A DNA stretch of 64,000 bases from Cellvibrionaceae bacterium AOL6 (GTDB lineage Bacteria > Pseudomonadota > Gammaproteobacteria > Pseudomonadales > Cellvibrionaceae), in contig NOXC01000004.1 in assembly GCA_003265435.1 (NCBI GenBank), positions 1-64,000 on the forward strand. The letters run 5' to 3'. The stretch's first letter is position 1, and each line of letters opens with the position of its first letter. This document shows, piece after piece, positions 43,591-53,198 of this stretch. The translations under genes and the position numbers were made by a program. The notes under the pieces were generated by a model. The model was not told the DNA's origin and did no database searches. It was given only the letters and a program-made list of their open reading frames with translations.

Positions 43591-45963
43591 TTATTGAACC
43601 GGTACTTCAAGCTGCCCGGTCGTCAGTCCGTCAGATCGCGCACTGACGACGAAGCTGCCCTCGCCCTCACCCACCTTTACGAGCGCGGCCGCAATACCGC
43701 TTTCGCTTAATTGCACGGCAGGAGAAACCAGTTCAGCATTACCCTCAACAATAAATTCAACAGGCTGCAAGTTAGCGCGGCTGTTATTGTTGTTGTCGTC
43801 TTCGAGTGTAGCATAGACGAATACCACATCGTTGACTCCCGCTTTCGGCGCTACGCTGCTGTTATCCAGGCTCACAGTCAGTTTGGAGGCAGCGCCCGGT
43901 GTGGTCACCTCGTGCGTCGCCACGACTTTGCCATCGACAAGGGCTTCAGCAACAAGGGTACCGGCTTGGAACGTATCCAACTCAAAACGCACAGGCGCAT
44001 GGTTGAGTAAGGGATACTGTTCGGTATTCGGGAGGCCTTTTGCGATTTCTTTACCGTTTAAACGCAAGGTCACTTCATCGGCATTGGTAAACACATCAAA
44101 GACCAGGGGCGAATCGGCCTTCCAGAAACTGCCGATATGTACCATATAGCCGTCAGCAAGTGGCCCAGCATTTGAGTCGGCATCGCGCTGACTTTGATAG
44201 AAGTAGTAGCTGAACTTGGGTAAGCGTTCCAGGCTCATGATACCGGAGGCTTCAAGGTCCTGTGCGTAGCCTCGGTTGTAGTCAAACATGACCCAGTAGC
44301 CATCCGCAAACGCCGGAGTCGAGAAGTTATCATTATGCGCTTCCATCAGGTTGGCGGCTTGTTGTTGCAAGCGAACTTCACCATCGCGCAGAAGCTGTCG
44401 GCTCGAACGTTCGGCCTGTTTAAGGTCACCCCACGCATCCTGATTCAAACCGGCATTCATCGCGTAGTATTCCCAGTCACCGTATTCCGATACCACGTAG
44501 GGCTTAGTCGGCTCCTTGTAGTGATCAAGACGGTGTTGTCGGGCTTGCAAATACAGGTCATAGCCATACTCTTGCCACCCTGCAGAATAGACATTCGCCC
44601 CTGGATATTCTTCATGTACTGCCGTATGGAAGCGGTCAATCAGTGTCTCCTCCATCCAGCTCTCATTCAACGAACATTCCCAACCCAGGACCGAGGCATG
44701 GTTGCGATCCCGGCGTACAAGGTCGCGGCAGGTGCGCACAACTTGATCCTGGAACGCGGGATCTTCAGACACATATTGCCAGCCCAATATCGCATCGATC
44801 AGGACGAGACCTAGCTCATCGGCAGCCTGCATGAAGGCTTTGCTGTGTGGGTAGTGCGACAAACGCACGTAGTCAAAGCCCGCCGCTTTGATTTTCTCAG
44901 CATCTCGATATTGTGCTTCATCGGACAAGGCATAACCGACGTACGGATATTCTTGGTGTCGATTGACGCCGCGAAGGAACGTTTTCTCCCCATTGATATA
45001 GAGCTGATTGTCAACGAAACGAAACTCTCTTACACCGACTTGTTGCGTTTCTTCATCTACCAGCACGGCATCATCATAGATGCGTGTAACCAGGGTATAC
45101 AGGTTAGGCGTGTCTGGAGACCATAGCGCAGGTTCATTCAAATTGAAGGATTGCTGCGAAAGCACAACGCCCTCATCGACAGGAAAGGCATCCCGAGTTT
45201 TGGCGACAAGCTGCTCGTTGAATAAGAGGGATTGCTCCACTTCTAAACTGTTTTGATTCGCGGTCGCTCGTACATGAGTTTGTATACTCAGCGTCGCGCT
45301 GCCGTCGGTGTTCAGCGCGCTACGATAAAAGATGCCGCCAGAAGCCACCTCTGCATTGTGAACCGCATCGGTGATATACGCCGAGTTCTCGACACGCAAC
45401 CAGACGTTGCGATAGATTCCGCCGTACATGTTGAAATCAAGAATCTCAAGCGGCTTAGGGCCGGTAATGGGGTTGTCTCGGTTATCAAGACGAACCACAA
45501 GCTCAAGTGTTTTCACGTCGCTTTGAACAAAGGGTGTCAAATCCACGGTAAAAGGCAGATAGCCACCGAGGTGGGTCAACTGCTTTTCGCCGTTCACCCA
45601 CACTTCAGCCACATTCATTGCCGCTTCAAAGTCGATAAACACATGCTTCCCGTCCCAGGAAGAATCAACAGAAATCTGCTTTTTGTACCAAGCGTCGCCC
45701 TGGAATTGATCGTTCACGATGCGCGGTTCGATTTTCGCCGTGTGGGGCAACTTGACAGGCTCCCAGTCAGACTGCATCAACGCATCGTCAAATCCCAGCG
45801 CATTCTCTGAGCGGAAAAACTGCCAGTCAGCGTTGAACTTTACGGGTGCAGTATAAGCAGAGAGATTCGCTTCAGAGGCACTCTCGTCCGAGACTTGTGC
45901 GCAGCCCGTTAACAGCGAGACGGCCAGGCACGCACTCGCAATCATTGTTTTAGTCAATTTCAT
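43591..45963 (-). CDS. GH2 beta-galactosidase, lipoprotein
   Basis: 790 residues. The lipobox (ACLAVSLLTGCAQ) puts it on a membrane facing the periplasm. GH2 domains in order: sugar-binding jelly roll (VKFNADWQFFRSEN, DAWYKKQISVDSSWDGKHVFIDFEAAMNVAEVWVNG), immunoglobulin-like domain, TIM barrel (FLRGVNRHQEYPYVGYALSDEAQYRDAEKIKAAGFDYVRLSHYPHS), acid/base Glu in GWECSLNES, nucleophile Glu in VVSEYGDWEYY, then DUF4982 and a bacterial Ig-like end. It should split galactose from the oligosaccharides made by the GH53 enzymes. It lies 18 bases after the GH53 gene. Confidence 0.92.
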   Translation of the reverse strand: MKLTKTMIASACLAVSLLTGCAQVSDESASEANLSAYTAPVKFNADWQFFRSENALGFDDALMQSDWEPVKLPHTAKIEPRIVNDQFQGDAWYKKQISVDSSWDGKHVFIDFEAAMNVAEVWVNGEKQLTHLGGYLPFTVDLTPFVQSDVKTLELVVRLDNRDNPITGPKPLEILDFNMYGGIYRNVWLRVENSAYITDAVHNAEVASGGIFYRSALNTDGSATLSIQTHVRATANQNSLEVEQSLLFNEQLVAKTRDAFPVDEGVVLSQQSFNLNEPALWSPDTPNLYTLVTRIYDDAVLVDEETQQVGVREFRFVDNQLYINGEKTFLRGVNRHQEYPYVGYALSDEAQYRDAEKIKAAGFDYVRLSHYPHSKAFMQAADELGLVLIDAILGWQYVSEDPAFQDQVVRTCRDLVRRDRNHASVLGWECSLNESWMEETLIDRFHTAVHEEYPGANVYSAGWQEYGYDLYLQARQHRLDHYKEPTKPYVVSEYGDWEYYAMNAGLNQDAWGDLKQAERSSRQLLRDGEVRLQQQAANLMEAHNDNFSTPAFADGYWVMFDYNRGYAQDLEASGIMSLERLPKFSYYFYQSQRDADSNAGPLADGYMVHIGSFWKADSPLVFDVFTNADEVTLRLNGKEIAKGLPNTEQYPLLNHAPVRFELDTFQAGTLVAEALVDGKVVATHEVTTPGAASKLTVSLDNSSVAPKAGVNDVVFVYATLEDDNNNNSRANLQPVEFIVEGNAELVSPAVQLSESGIAAALVKVGEGEGSFVVSARSDGLTTGQLEVPVQ

Positions 45964-45980
45964 GGTTAAACCTACTGCTA

Positions 45981-47195
45981 TTATTGTTCGACGAAGTCGT
46001 TCATGTATTCAAAGATCCCCATCGACGGTAAGGCTTCATTACCATCAAACGCGTCGAAGAAGGTCGCATTTTCCCAGTGGGAGCCTTGGCCCCAGAGCGT
46101 AGAACATGAGGTGCTCACCCACGCAGGCTCCCAATAAAAAAGCCCGTTGCCTCCACCGCTGACAATTGCGTCTACCAGTGCCTTGAGGTAGTTCAACTGG
46201 CCTTCTGGCGTGGCGGGATAGCCTTCGAGAAGGCTGTCTTCATTCAGCAGGTTGGCCGCCTGATCAGCAGCGTCCATCGTCCAGGGGTAAGCCGTTTCAA
46301 CCACCACGACTTCTTTCTGGTAATCGGTTTTTAACGAAGCGATCGCTTCAGCGAGACGATCGAGTTTATAAACGGACCATTTGCCGTAGTAACTTAAGCC
46401 GATGATTTCAAAATCCGTCACACCGGCGGTCGTGGCTTCATCAAACCACCAAAGTGCGTTTTCAGGCTGTGCAATATGCAGCACTCGGGCAATGCTCACG
46501 CCTTTTTCAGCGTTAAAATCGGCTACAGCTTGCAGCCCGTGATTCAGTAATGTTGCATTGCGATCCCAATTAATGGGCCCGGTGTCCATCGTATTTTCAG
46601 GTTGAAGAATTTCGTGGTTCGTCTCATTGCCTACCTGAACCATGTCTGGCAACAGCCCTTCGGCATCGAGATTTCGCAAGGTGCCAATGGTGTAGTCATA
46701 GAGTGTATCGGCAAGCGCTTCCGTATCGCCGTAAAGGCTCAACCAAGCGGAGGGAATATATTGTTTTTCAGGGTCAGCCCAGGTGTCGGAATAATGAAAG
46801 TCGAGCAGGACTTTCATACCGGCATCGCGCGCGCGCTGGATCGTCAGTTTGACGTCTTCGTAATCAGAATATTGTGTCCAGTCTGGATCAAACCAAAGGC
46901 GAACACGCGTGTAATTTGCCCCTGCGTCAGAAAAGAGCGTATAAGGATCAACGATCTCACCGCCTTGGCGGTATTGCGCTCCACAGTCCAGCATTTCATT
47001 GACATAAGACAGATCCACACCCGAATAAAAGTGCGACACTTTAGGCATCGGGGTCGGCGACGTGGAAGGCATGGGTGTGGGCGTAGGCGTGTTTTGCGCC
47101 TTGGTATCATTGCCGCTGCAAGCACTGAACAAAGCAATGACTGCAAATGATGCGGCAGTAATCATGGTGTTGCGAAGAGCATTCGGCACGATCAT
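45981..47195 (-). CDS. GH53 endo-beta-1,4-galactanase, lipoprotein
   Basis: 404 residues: lipobox (FAVIALFSAC), a short Pro/Thr linker (TPTPTPMPSTSPTPMP), then the GH53 barrel: FYSGVDLSYVNEMLDCGAQYR, NYTRVRLWFDPDW, VLLDFHYSDTWADPEKQYIP, acid/base Glu in VQVGNETNHEIL, nucleophile Glu in VVVETAYPW, and GNGLFYWEPAWVS. It cuts the beta-1,4-galactan side chains of pectin at or below the outer membrane. It lies between the TonB receptor and the GH2 gene in the same operon. No good ribosome-binding site is visible; the ATG at 47165 is an alternative. Confidence 0.92.
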   Translation of the reverse strand: MIVPNALRNTMITAASFAVIALFSACSGNDTKAQNTPTPTPMPSTSPTPMPKVSHFYSGVDLSYVNEMLDCGAQYRQGGEIVDPYTLFSDAGANYTRVRLWFDPDWTQYSDYEDVKLTIQRARDAGMKVLLDFHYSDTWADPEKQYIPSAWLSLYGDTEALADTLYDYTIGTLRNLDAEGLLPDMVQVGNETNHEILQPENTMDTGPINWDRNATLLNHGLQAVADFNAEKGVSIARVLHIAQPENALWWFDEATTAGVTDFEIIGLSYYGKWSVYKLDRLAEAIASLKTDYQKEVVVVETAYPWTMDAADQAANLLNEDSLLEGYPATPEGQLNYLKALVDAIVSGGGNGLFYWEPAWVSTSCSTLWGQGSHWENATFFDAFDGNEALPSMGIFEYMNDFVEQ

Positions 47196-47305
47196 GGGAT
47201 GTCCATTTGTTCAAAAAAGGCTCAGGCCGTTTCCGGCGCTGAGCTGAAAAAGAGGGTAGAAACTATGTAACTAAAAGCGGGCGCGTCCTTGCGCCGGGGA
47301 TCTCA

Positions 47306-49915
47306 TCAATATTTCCAGGTGAGATCGACCAGGTAGGTCTTGCCATAGGTGTCGTAACGCTTAAGCAGATCGGAATTGTTTTCCTGGCTCAAACGAAGTT
47401 TTTCGTTGGTCAGGTTGTTGCCCTGCAGGCGAACACTCAATTGATCTGTAAAGGCGTAAGAGATACTGAAGCTGACATTTTGTTCTGGATCAAGACCACT
47501 CAGTTCACCGCCCCAGTCGAAACCGGTGGTGTACTCAGAATGGTATTTCCAACCCAGGCGCGCTTCAATTTTATCGCGGCTGTACCAAAGATCGACCACA
47601 GCAGTATGATCTGCCATGCCAGCCAGCGCATACGGGTTACCAATCGGTGCATCTTCAGTAATATCGGAATCCGCGTAAGCGTAGTTCGAGTAGATACCAA
47701 AGTCATAGGCGATAGGCATAGCCAGGGTCAACTCGAAACCTTGGACATAACCACCCTCTCCATTTTCGGGCGCCCAGATGTCGATGACCATATCGTTCTC
47801 TTCATCGACAACGGAAACGTAGTCCATTCCGATGTAGTCTTCGATCTGCTTGTAGTACAGCGCCGCAGCGAACATCGACTCATCATTGAAATACCACTCG
47901 TACGCGATATCCAACTGATTTGACGACATGGGCTTGAGTAACGGATTACCCGTACCGCCGTTGCCGCTGCCATTGATGACGTCAAGATAGGCACCTGCAC
48001 GCAGCTCATCCAAAGGCGGACGCGAAATTGCACGCGCCAGACCTACACGAAGAATGTTGTCTTCGTTGATGTAGTAGTTAAACGTGGCGCTGGGCAGCAC
48101 TTCAGTCGTATTGTTTTCGATGTAGGCGCCGGAGTAGTCATAGCTTTTGATACGAATATCTTCAACACGGACACCGATGTTCGCGTTGTAGTCGCGACCA
48201 CCAAGCGAGCCTTCAAAATTGCCTTTAGCGTACGCCGAAGTGGTATTTTCCGTTACGCGCCAGTAGGACCATTCACGCACAGTGCCGTAGCTCTTGAAGT
48301 TTTCAGCCAGGCCATCGCCGTAAATAAAATCCGCCAAATTGTAATAGTCAGACGTATTCAGGAAAGGCGTCACATCAAAGTCAGAAATGCTGAACTCGCT
48401 CAACATGCCATCTTCAAATTCAGGCATGGTCCACGCTGCACCAGACTCTTCGGCGAGATTGTAGTCCCACCAGGTGACTTCTTTTTCGCGATCGGAGTAA
48501 CGAACACCAAAGTCCATACTCGCCAACTGCCCTGCTTCAATAACCCAGTTCAGATCAGCCTGCGCAGATTGAATTTTATCTTCCAATTCCGCGTATTCGC
48601 CCGCCTGAGAGTCGACCGTCAACTCGGCTTGTGAAGGGGTAAGCAAAGGTGAGCCTTCTGGCGCACTGACGCTCGGCTTATCACGGAAATCAAAACTATA
48701 GGTCTGCCACCACAGAGACAACAACACTGGATTCCAGCTATTGTCACGTGTCGCAACGGCGTAGTTGAGATCCGCATCCAAAGTCAGTACGTCACTGAGG
48801 ATAAATTCACCGGTCAAGCCATGGCTGGTGACGGCATTTTTCTGATCGTACTCGGCGAGGGAGTATTTTGTATTTCCTGTTGTGGAGGTGCCCGCCACAA
48901 CATAACCATTGTTCGTTTCAATATCAGCGAACGTACCGGCTTGGCTGTTATCCCAGTTACCAATACCTTCATACCAAGTCTGATTCTGTTTTTCATTCAA
49001 GTCGAACTCGGTGTAAAAACCATCGTACTTGATGTTGACAGCATCATTCGGCTCATATTCGAGTACCGCCATGGCCGCGCGTCGAGTGGTTTCGAGCTGT
49101 TTGATCTCAGTCTGAAAACCCCACGGAAGCCAGCCCTGAGTACCGTTACCATCCAAGTCTCCGCCGCCTTCTGGCAGGTTTTCCTGACCATCAGTGGTGT
49201 CGTTGTAACCCCAAACTTGATAAGAGGGATACGCGTTCTTTTGCAGCTGATGCGTCACACCAACAGCAAAACCGAATTGATCGTTTACCTGCTTGATCAT
49301 CGAGGCGCTGAAGCGATTGCCCAATGAGTCGTAGTCTGGAATATCATCACCGCCGTCATAGTTCACAAGGCCGGCACGCACGGTATAGGTCGGCCCGTTG
49401 TAATCCATCGGCGAAACGGTTTCCAGATTAATTGTTCCGGCAATACCGCCTGCAATCAGATCAGCACTTTGTGTTTTATACACTTCAACCGCGGAGATCA
49501 GCTCAGAGGGATATTGCTCATAGCGAATACCACGGCCGGGTTCAGCACTGGGTGTTTCTCGTCCATTGACGGTGCCCAGAACCATACGCGGGCCAAGGCC
49601 ACGAACGGTAGCCTGGCTCTGGTTACCACGGTCACGTGCACCGTTCACACCAGGAAGTCGAACCAGCGCATCCGCAATCGTGACATCGGGAATCGCGTCG
49701 ATATCTGAAAGATCCAATGCTTCGACAACATGCGTTGAATTGCGCTTAACATCAATGGAGTTTTCGAGTGAACGACGAAGTCCGGTTACCACCAGCTCCT
49801 CGGTATCCACACTGACTTCTGCCGCCTCTTGAGCGAATCCGGGAGCGCTAAACAAGCCGAGGGCTGCTGCGATCACGAAATGGCTTGCGCCGGCACGATA
49901 TAGAATGGGGTTCAT
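47306..49915 (-). CDS. TonB-dependent receptor for galactan oligosaccharides
   Basis: 869 residues from the ATG at 49915, chosen for the strong GGAGAGAAG before it and the signal peptide (FVIAAALGLFSAPGFA); the longer frame to 50008 runs through the promoter region. Features: ELVVTGLRRSLENSIDVKRNS, plug (IPDVTIADALVRLPGVNGARDRG, VRGLGPRMVLGTVNGRETPSAEPGRG), and a long barrel ending in YDTYGKTYLVDLTWKY. It belongs to the 'TonB-dependent receptor' (TIGR01782-like) group used for sugar import by Xanthomonas and Cellvibrio relatives. It is the first gene of the galactan operon; substrate from context. Confidence 0.92.
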   Translation of the reverse strand: MNPILYRAGASHFVIAAALGLFSAPGFAQEAAEVSVDTEELVVTGLRRSLENSIDVKRNSTHVVEALDLSDIDAIPDVTIADALVRLPGVNGARDRGNQSQATVRGLGPRMVLGTVNGRETPSAEPGRGIRYEQYPSELISAVEVYKTQSADLIAGGIAGTINLETVSPMDYNGPTYTVRAGLVNYDGGDDIPDYDSLGNRFSASMIKQVNDQFGFAVGVTHQLQKNAYPSYQVWGYNDTTDGQENLPEGGGDLDGNGTQGWLPWGFQTEIKQLETTRRAAMAVLEYEPNDAVNIKYDGFYTEFDLNEKQNQTWYEGIGNWDNSQAGTFADIETNNGYVVAGTSTTGNTKYSLAEYDQKNAVTSHGLTGEFILSDVLTLDADLNYAVATRDNSWNPVLLSLWWQTYSFDFRDKPSVSAPEGSPLLTPSQAELTVDSQAGEYAELEDKIQSAQADLNWVIEAGQLASMDFGVRYSDREKEVTWWDYNLAEESGAAWTMPEFEDGMLSEFSISDFDVTPFLNTSDYYNLADFIYGDGLAENFKSYGTVREWSYWRVTENTTSAYAKGNFEGSLGGRDYNANIGVRVEDIRIKSYDYSGAYIENNTTEVLPSATFNYYINEDNILRVGLARAISRPPLDELRAGAYLDVINGSGNGGTGNPLLKPMSSNQLDIAYEWYFNDESMFAAALYYKQIEDYIGMDYVSVVDEENDMVIDIWAPENGEGGYVQGFELTLAMPIAYDFGIYSNYAYADSDITEDAPIGNPYALAGMADHTAVVDLWYSRDKIEARLGWKYHSEYTTGFDWGGELSGLDPEQNVSFSISYAFTDQLSVRLQGNNLTNEKLRLSQENNSDLLKRYDTYGKTYLVDLTWKY

Positions 49916-50084
49916 AACTTCTCTCCAAGCTTGAACATTATTTTTATGGTCAACGGTGTTACCTGCATCGACCTCATTTATCTCTTTAGTATGCGTGAGC
50001 TGTCTCAAGTGTAGACAAAGACTGGTACAGAGCTCGAAACCGCTAGCCTGATCAATCTATCGCCAACACTAGGTAAACTTGTTA

Positions 50085-50098
50085 GGTACACGTTTACC
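50085..50098. promoter_or_regulatory. LacI-type operator 1
   Basis: GGTACACGTTTACC differs from the perfect palindrome GGTAAACGTTTACC by one base. It lies about 170 bases before the TonB receptor start. Confidence 0.7.
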
Positions 50099-50143
50099 TA
50101 TACATGCTGAAACGATATCAATATACTCCAGACAAAACGCAGA

Positions 50144-50155
50144 GTAAACGTTTAC
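50144..50155. promoter_or_regulatory. LacI-type operator 2
   Basis: GTAAACGTTTAC is a perfect 12-base palindrome with the central CG usual for LacI/GalR proteins. It lies about 130 bases before the GH53-CBM13 start. The centre-to-centre distance to operator 1 is about 58 bases. Confidence 0.8.
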
Positions 50156-50285
50156 CCTAATGATGTAAAGCGGGAATGTTTTGGCGCAGGACTGCGTTTT
50201 AGACGGCTTAGTTAGCTGATCGACTTTTCATATAACAATAATGCTGATGACGGGTTTCGACCTGCATCCCAAAGAGGTAACTCAC

Positions 50286-51740
50286 ATGCAATACGTGCGC
50301 TCTAGAGGCCTGTGTGCCTTATTTTTCTTCTTTTGCACCCTACTTGCGACAAGCAACCCTACCCTCGCCTTCGTCAAAGGTGCCGATATCAGTTGGCAAA
50401 CGGAGATGGAAGCAAATGGCTATCGCTTTTTTGATGATGACGGCAGTGAGCCGGGCTTACACACGATTCTGAAAAATCACGGCATGAATGCCGTCCGACT
50501 TCGTGTATGGGTAGACCCAGCCAACGGCTGGAACAACCTGAATGACACGATCGACAAAGCTCTGCGGGCACAGAATGCCGGCATGCAAGTGATGATCGAT
50601 TTTCACTACAGCGACAGCTGGGCCGACCCTGGTAAACAGTACGTGCCTGCGGCCTGGGCTGGGCAAAGCTTTGAAGCCCTGATGTCGACCGTCTGGAATT
50701 ACACGCGTGACAGCCTGGCCACACTGCAGAACGCAGGCGTACAGCCTACTTGGATTCAAGTGGGCAACGAGACCAATGACGGCATGCTCTGGGAGCACGG
50801 CCGCGCCAGCAATAACATGCAGAACTACGCGTGGCTGGTAAACAGTGGCTACGATGCCGCGAAGGAAATTTTCCCCAACGTGCCTGTCATCATTCACTTG
50901 GCGAACTGCCACGATAATGCGAATTTCCGCTGGATTTTCGACGGCTTGGTGAACAATGGAGGTAAGTTCGACATTATTGGTGCATCCGCCTATCCGACCA
51001 ACAGTGGTATGGATTGGGCCAGCGCCAACGAAGCCTGCTTAAGCAATTTAAACGATATGGTGAATCGCTATGACCGCGATGTCATGGTCGTAGAAGTGGG
51101 CGCCCCATGGGACGATCCCAACGCGTACGCGATCGTTAAAGACGTGATTGATAAGGTTAAAGCCGTACAAAACGGACGCGGGCTTGGTGTGTTCTATTGG
51201 GAGCCCGCCGCGCAGAACTATGCCGGCTACACCTTGAGCGCCTGGAACCCCAATACGGCTCAGCCCACCCAAACGCTCGACGCCTTTATCGATCAGAACG
51301 ACACCGCCTTCGTCGATGGGCGCTATCGCATTACGTCACGCTTTAGCGGTAAATCACTCGATGTTGAGGGTCGCAGTAGCGCCGACGGTGCCAATATTTT
51401 GCAGTGGACTTACGGCGGCGGTACCAATCAACAGTTCGACATCGTTCATTTGGGCAACGGAGAATACCGTATCCTCGCAGCGCACAGCGGTAAATCTCTG
51501 GACGTCTACGGCTTTAGCCTCGATAACGGCGGCGATATTCGGCAATGGACCTGGCTCGGTGGCGACAATCAGCGCTGGCGTCTCGTTCAGAATGCAGAGG
51601 GGTATTGGAAAATTCAGTCCGTACTCAGCGGCAAGGTATTGGATGTCTTTGGATGGAGCTCAGAAAACGGCGCAAATATCGCGCAGTGGGAAGACCTTGG
51701 CGGCCACAACCAACAGTGGAGCCTTGAACGAATTAACTAA
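50286..51740 (+). CDS. GH53 endo-beta-1,4-galactanase with C-terminal CBM13 (ricin-type) domain
   Basis: 484 residues from the ATG at 50286 (GAGGTAA before it). Signal peptide (LCALFFFFCTLLATSNPTLA), GH53 domain (FVKGADISWQTEMEANGYRF, VRLRVWVDPANGWNN, MIDFHYSDSWADPGKQYVP, acid/base Glu in QVGNETNDGML, nucleophile Glu in VVEVGAPW, GVFYWEPAAQNY), then a beta-trefoil lectin of three repeats (GKSLDVEGRSS...NQQF, GKSLDVYGFSL...NQRW, GKVLDVFGWSS...NQQW). It is probably secreted to attack long galactan outside the cell, the lipoprotein GH53 acting on shorter chains. It is driven from the shared LacI-controlled region. Confidence 0.93.
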   Translation: MQYVRSRGLCALFFFFCTLLATSNPTLAFVKGADISWQTEMEANGYRFFDDDGSEPGLHTILKNHGMNAVRLRVWVDPANGWNNLNDTIDKALRAQNAGMQVMIDFHYSDSWADPGKQYVPAAWAGQSFEALMSTVWNYTRDSLATLQNAGVQPTWIQVGNETNDGMLWEHGRASNNMQNYAWLVNSGYDAAKEIFPNVPVIIHLANCHDNANFRWIFDGLVNNGGKFDIIGASAYPTNSGMDWASANEACLSNLNDMVNRYDRDVMVVEVGAPWDDPNAYAIVKDVIDKVKAVQNGRGLGVFYWEPAAQNYAGYTLSAWNPNTAQPTQTLDAFIDQNDTAFVDGRYRITSRFSGKSLDVEGRSSADGANILQWTYGGGTNQQFDIVHLGNGEYRILAAHSGKSLDVYGFSLDNGGDIRQWTWLGGDNQRWRLVQNAEGYWKIQSVLSGKVLDVFGWSSENGANIAQWEDLGGHNQQWSLERIN

Positions 51741-51749
51741 GAGTATGAC

Positions 51750-51769
51750 AGGGTGACCCGTGTCACCCT
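51750..51769. terminator. Hairpin between convergent GH53-CBM13 and fumC genes
   Basis: AGGGTGAC, loop CCGT, GTCACCCT forms a perfect 8-pair stem; a short TTAAAT follows on the plus strand. It lies in the 81-base gap between the two gene ends and may serve both. Confidence 0.6.
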
Positions 51770-51821
51770 TAAATAGCGGCCCTCTAGTGTGTACACGCCT
51801 CTTACCCAAGGGACAGCGCAT

Positions 51822-53198
51822 TCACTTTGAGGGCTTCGTCAGCTCCGCAAAGCGCTCGTCCACCTGAGTTTCATCCAACGTAGTGTCTTCCAGTACTACC
51901 GCTTTAAGAGGCCGGCCTGTTTCGTAGGCTTTTTTTGCGATTTTAGCCGCCTTATCGTAGCCCAATAGATCAGTGAGCGCGGTGACCAACACCGGATTTT
52001 TTTCCAGATTCTTTTGCAACACCGCTTCGTTAGTCGAGATGCCCGGTAGCACCTTTGTCGCGATCGACCAAGCGCTATTCGCCAGCAAGGTAATCCCGTT
52101 AAGGAGTTTGCTCGCGATCAAAGGCAGCATGGTATTCAGTTGAAAATTACCCGACTTTGCCGCCATACTGATCGTCGTGTGATTGCCCAGCACTTCTGTA
52201 CAGGCCATTAACACCGCCTCTAACATTACGGGGTTCACCTTTCCCGGCATAATGCTGGAGCCAGGTTGTAGCGCGGGTAAGCGAACTTCATTTAAACCAC
52301 ACAGCGGCCCGCTACTCAACCATCGTAAATCTTCAGCCAATTTGCTTAAAGCAACGGCCGTTTGAGACAGCGCGCCACTGAATGCCAACGCACTGTCCTG
52401 GCAACTGATGGCCTCGAAGGTATTGGGTTTTTGCCTGAATTCCACACCGGTCAAAATATGAAGTTCAGCCATGACCGCATCAACAAAGCCATTCGGCACA
52501 TTCACACCGGTACCGACCGCAGTGCCTCCCAGCGCGAGACCCTGTAGCGCTTTAAGATGGTGCAGGATATTCAAATGCGCGTGGTGAACTTGCTGATGCC
52601 ACGCGCTGAACTCCTGCCCCACAGTGAGTGGCATCGCATCCATTAAATGCGTGCGCCCTGTTTTAGGAATCGAACGAAACGCTTCAACTTTCTGCCCTAA
52701 AACCCGCTCCAGTGACTGCAAGCCAGGCAACAGTTGCTGTTGTGCTAAAAGCGTACTGCTGATGTGGATTGCGGACGGAATCACGTCGTTAGAACTTTGC
52801 CCGAGGTTGACGTGATCATTGGGATGTATCTTTGTACCACATCGCTGTTCGGCGAGCCTTGCAATCACCTCATTCGCATTCATATTGGTGCTGGTACCCG
52901 AACCGGTCTGGATACGATCGACGGGAAAACTTTCGTAGTGCCGTCCATCAGCCACTTCGGCTGCCGCCTCTTGAATGGCTTGCGCAAGCGATTCTGGAAG
53001 CCGACCCAACTTGCCGTTTGCGCGAGCGCACGCGGATTTAATCAGTCCAAGCGCTTGAATAAAGCCAGACGGCATGGCTTCGCCACTAAAATGAAAGTTT
53101 TCAATCGCCCTTTGCGTTTGAGCGCCATAGAGTGCCTCTTCGGGCACTGTGATTTCGCCGAGCGAATCGCGCTCTGTACGAGTCAGTGGAGAATTCAT
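51822..53198 (-). CDS. fumC: Class II fumarate hydratase
   Basis: 458 residues, normal for FumC. Motifs: RIQTGSGTSTNMNANEVIA, HPNDHVNLGQSSNDVIPSA, KTGRTHLMDAMPLTVGQEF and the superfamily signature GSSIMPGKVNP. It converts fumarate to malate in the TCA cycle without an Fe-S cluster and so keeps working under oxidative stress or iron limitation. The ATG overlaps the TGA of the aconitase gene, so the two consecutive cycle enzymes are translated together. Confidence 0.95.
   Translation of the reverse strand: MNSPLTRTERDSLGEITVPEEALYGAQTQRAIENFHFSGEAMPSGFIQALGLIKSACARANGKLGRLPESLAQAIQEAAAEVADGRHYESFPVDRIQTGSGTSTNMNANEVIARLAEQRCGTKIHPNDHVNLGQSSNDVIPSAIHISSTLLAQQQLLPGLQSLERVLGQKVEAFRSIPKTGRTHLMDAMPLTVGQEFSAWHQQVHHAHLNILHHLKALQGLALGGTAVGTGVNVPNGFVDAVMAELHILTGVEFRQKPNTFEAISCQDSALAFSGALSQTAVALSKLAEDLRWLSSGPLCGLNEVRLPALQPGSSIMPGKVNPVMLEAVLMACTEVLGNHTTISMAAKSGNFQLNTMLPLIASKLLNGITLLANSAWSIATKVLPGISTNEAVLQKNLEKNPVLVTALTDLLGYDKAAKIAKKAYETGRPLKAVVLEDTTLDETQVDERFAELTKPSK

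Larger units (their letters stand above)
49916..50285. promoter_or_regulatory. Divergent control region of the galactan locus
   Basis: About 370 bases between the TonB receptor (minus) and GH53-CBM13 (plus) genes. It holds two LacI-type palindromes listed separately and a further half-site GGTAAAC at 50072-50078. Both transcription units can be controlled from here. Confidence 0.75.
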
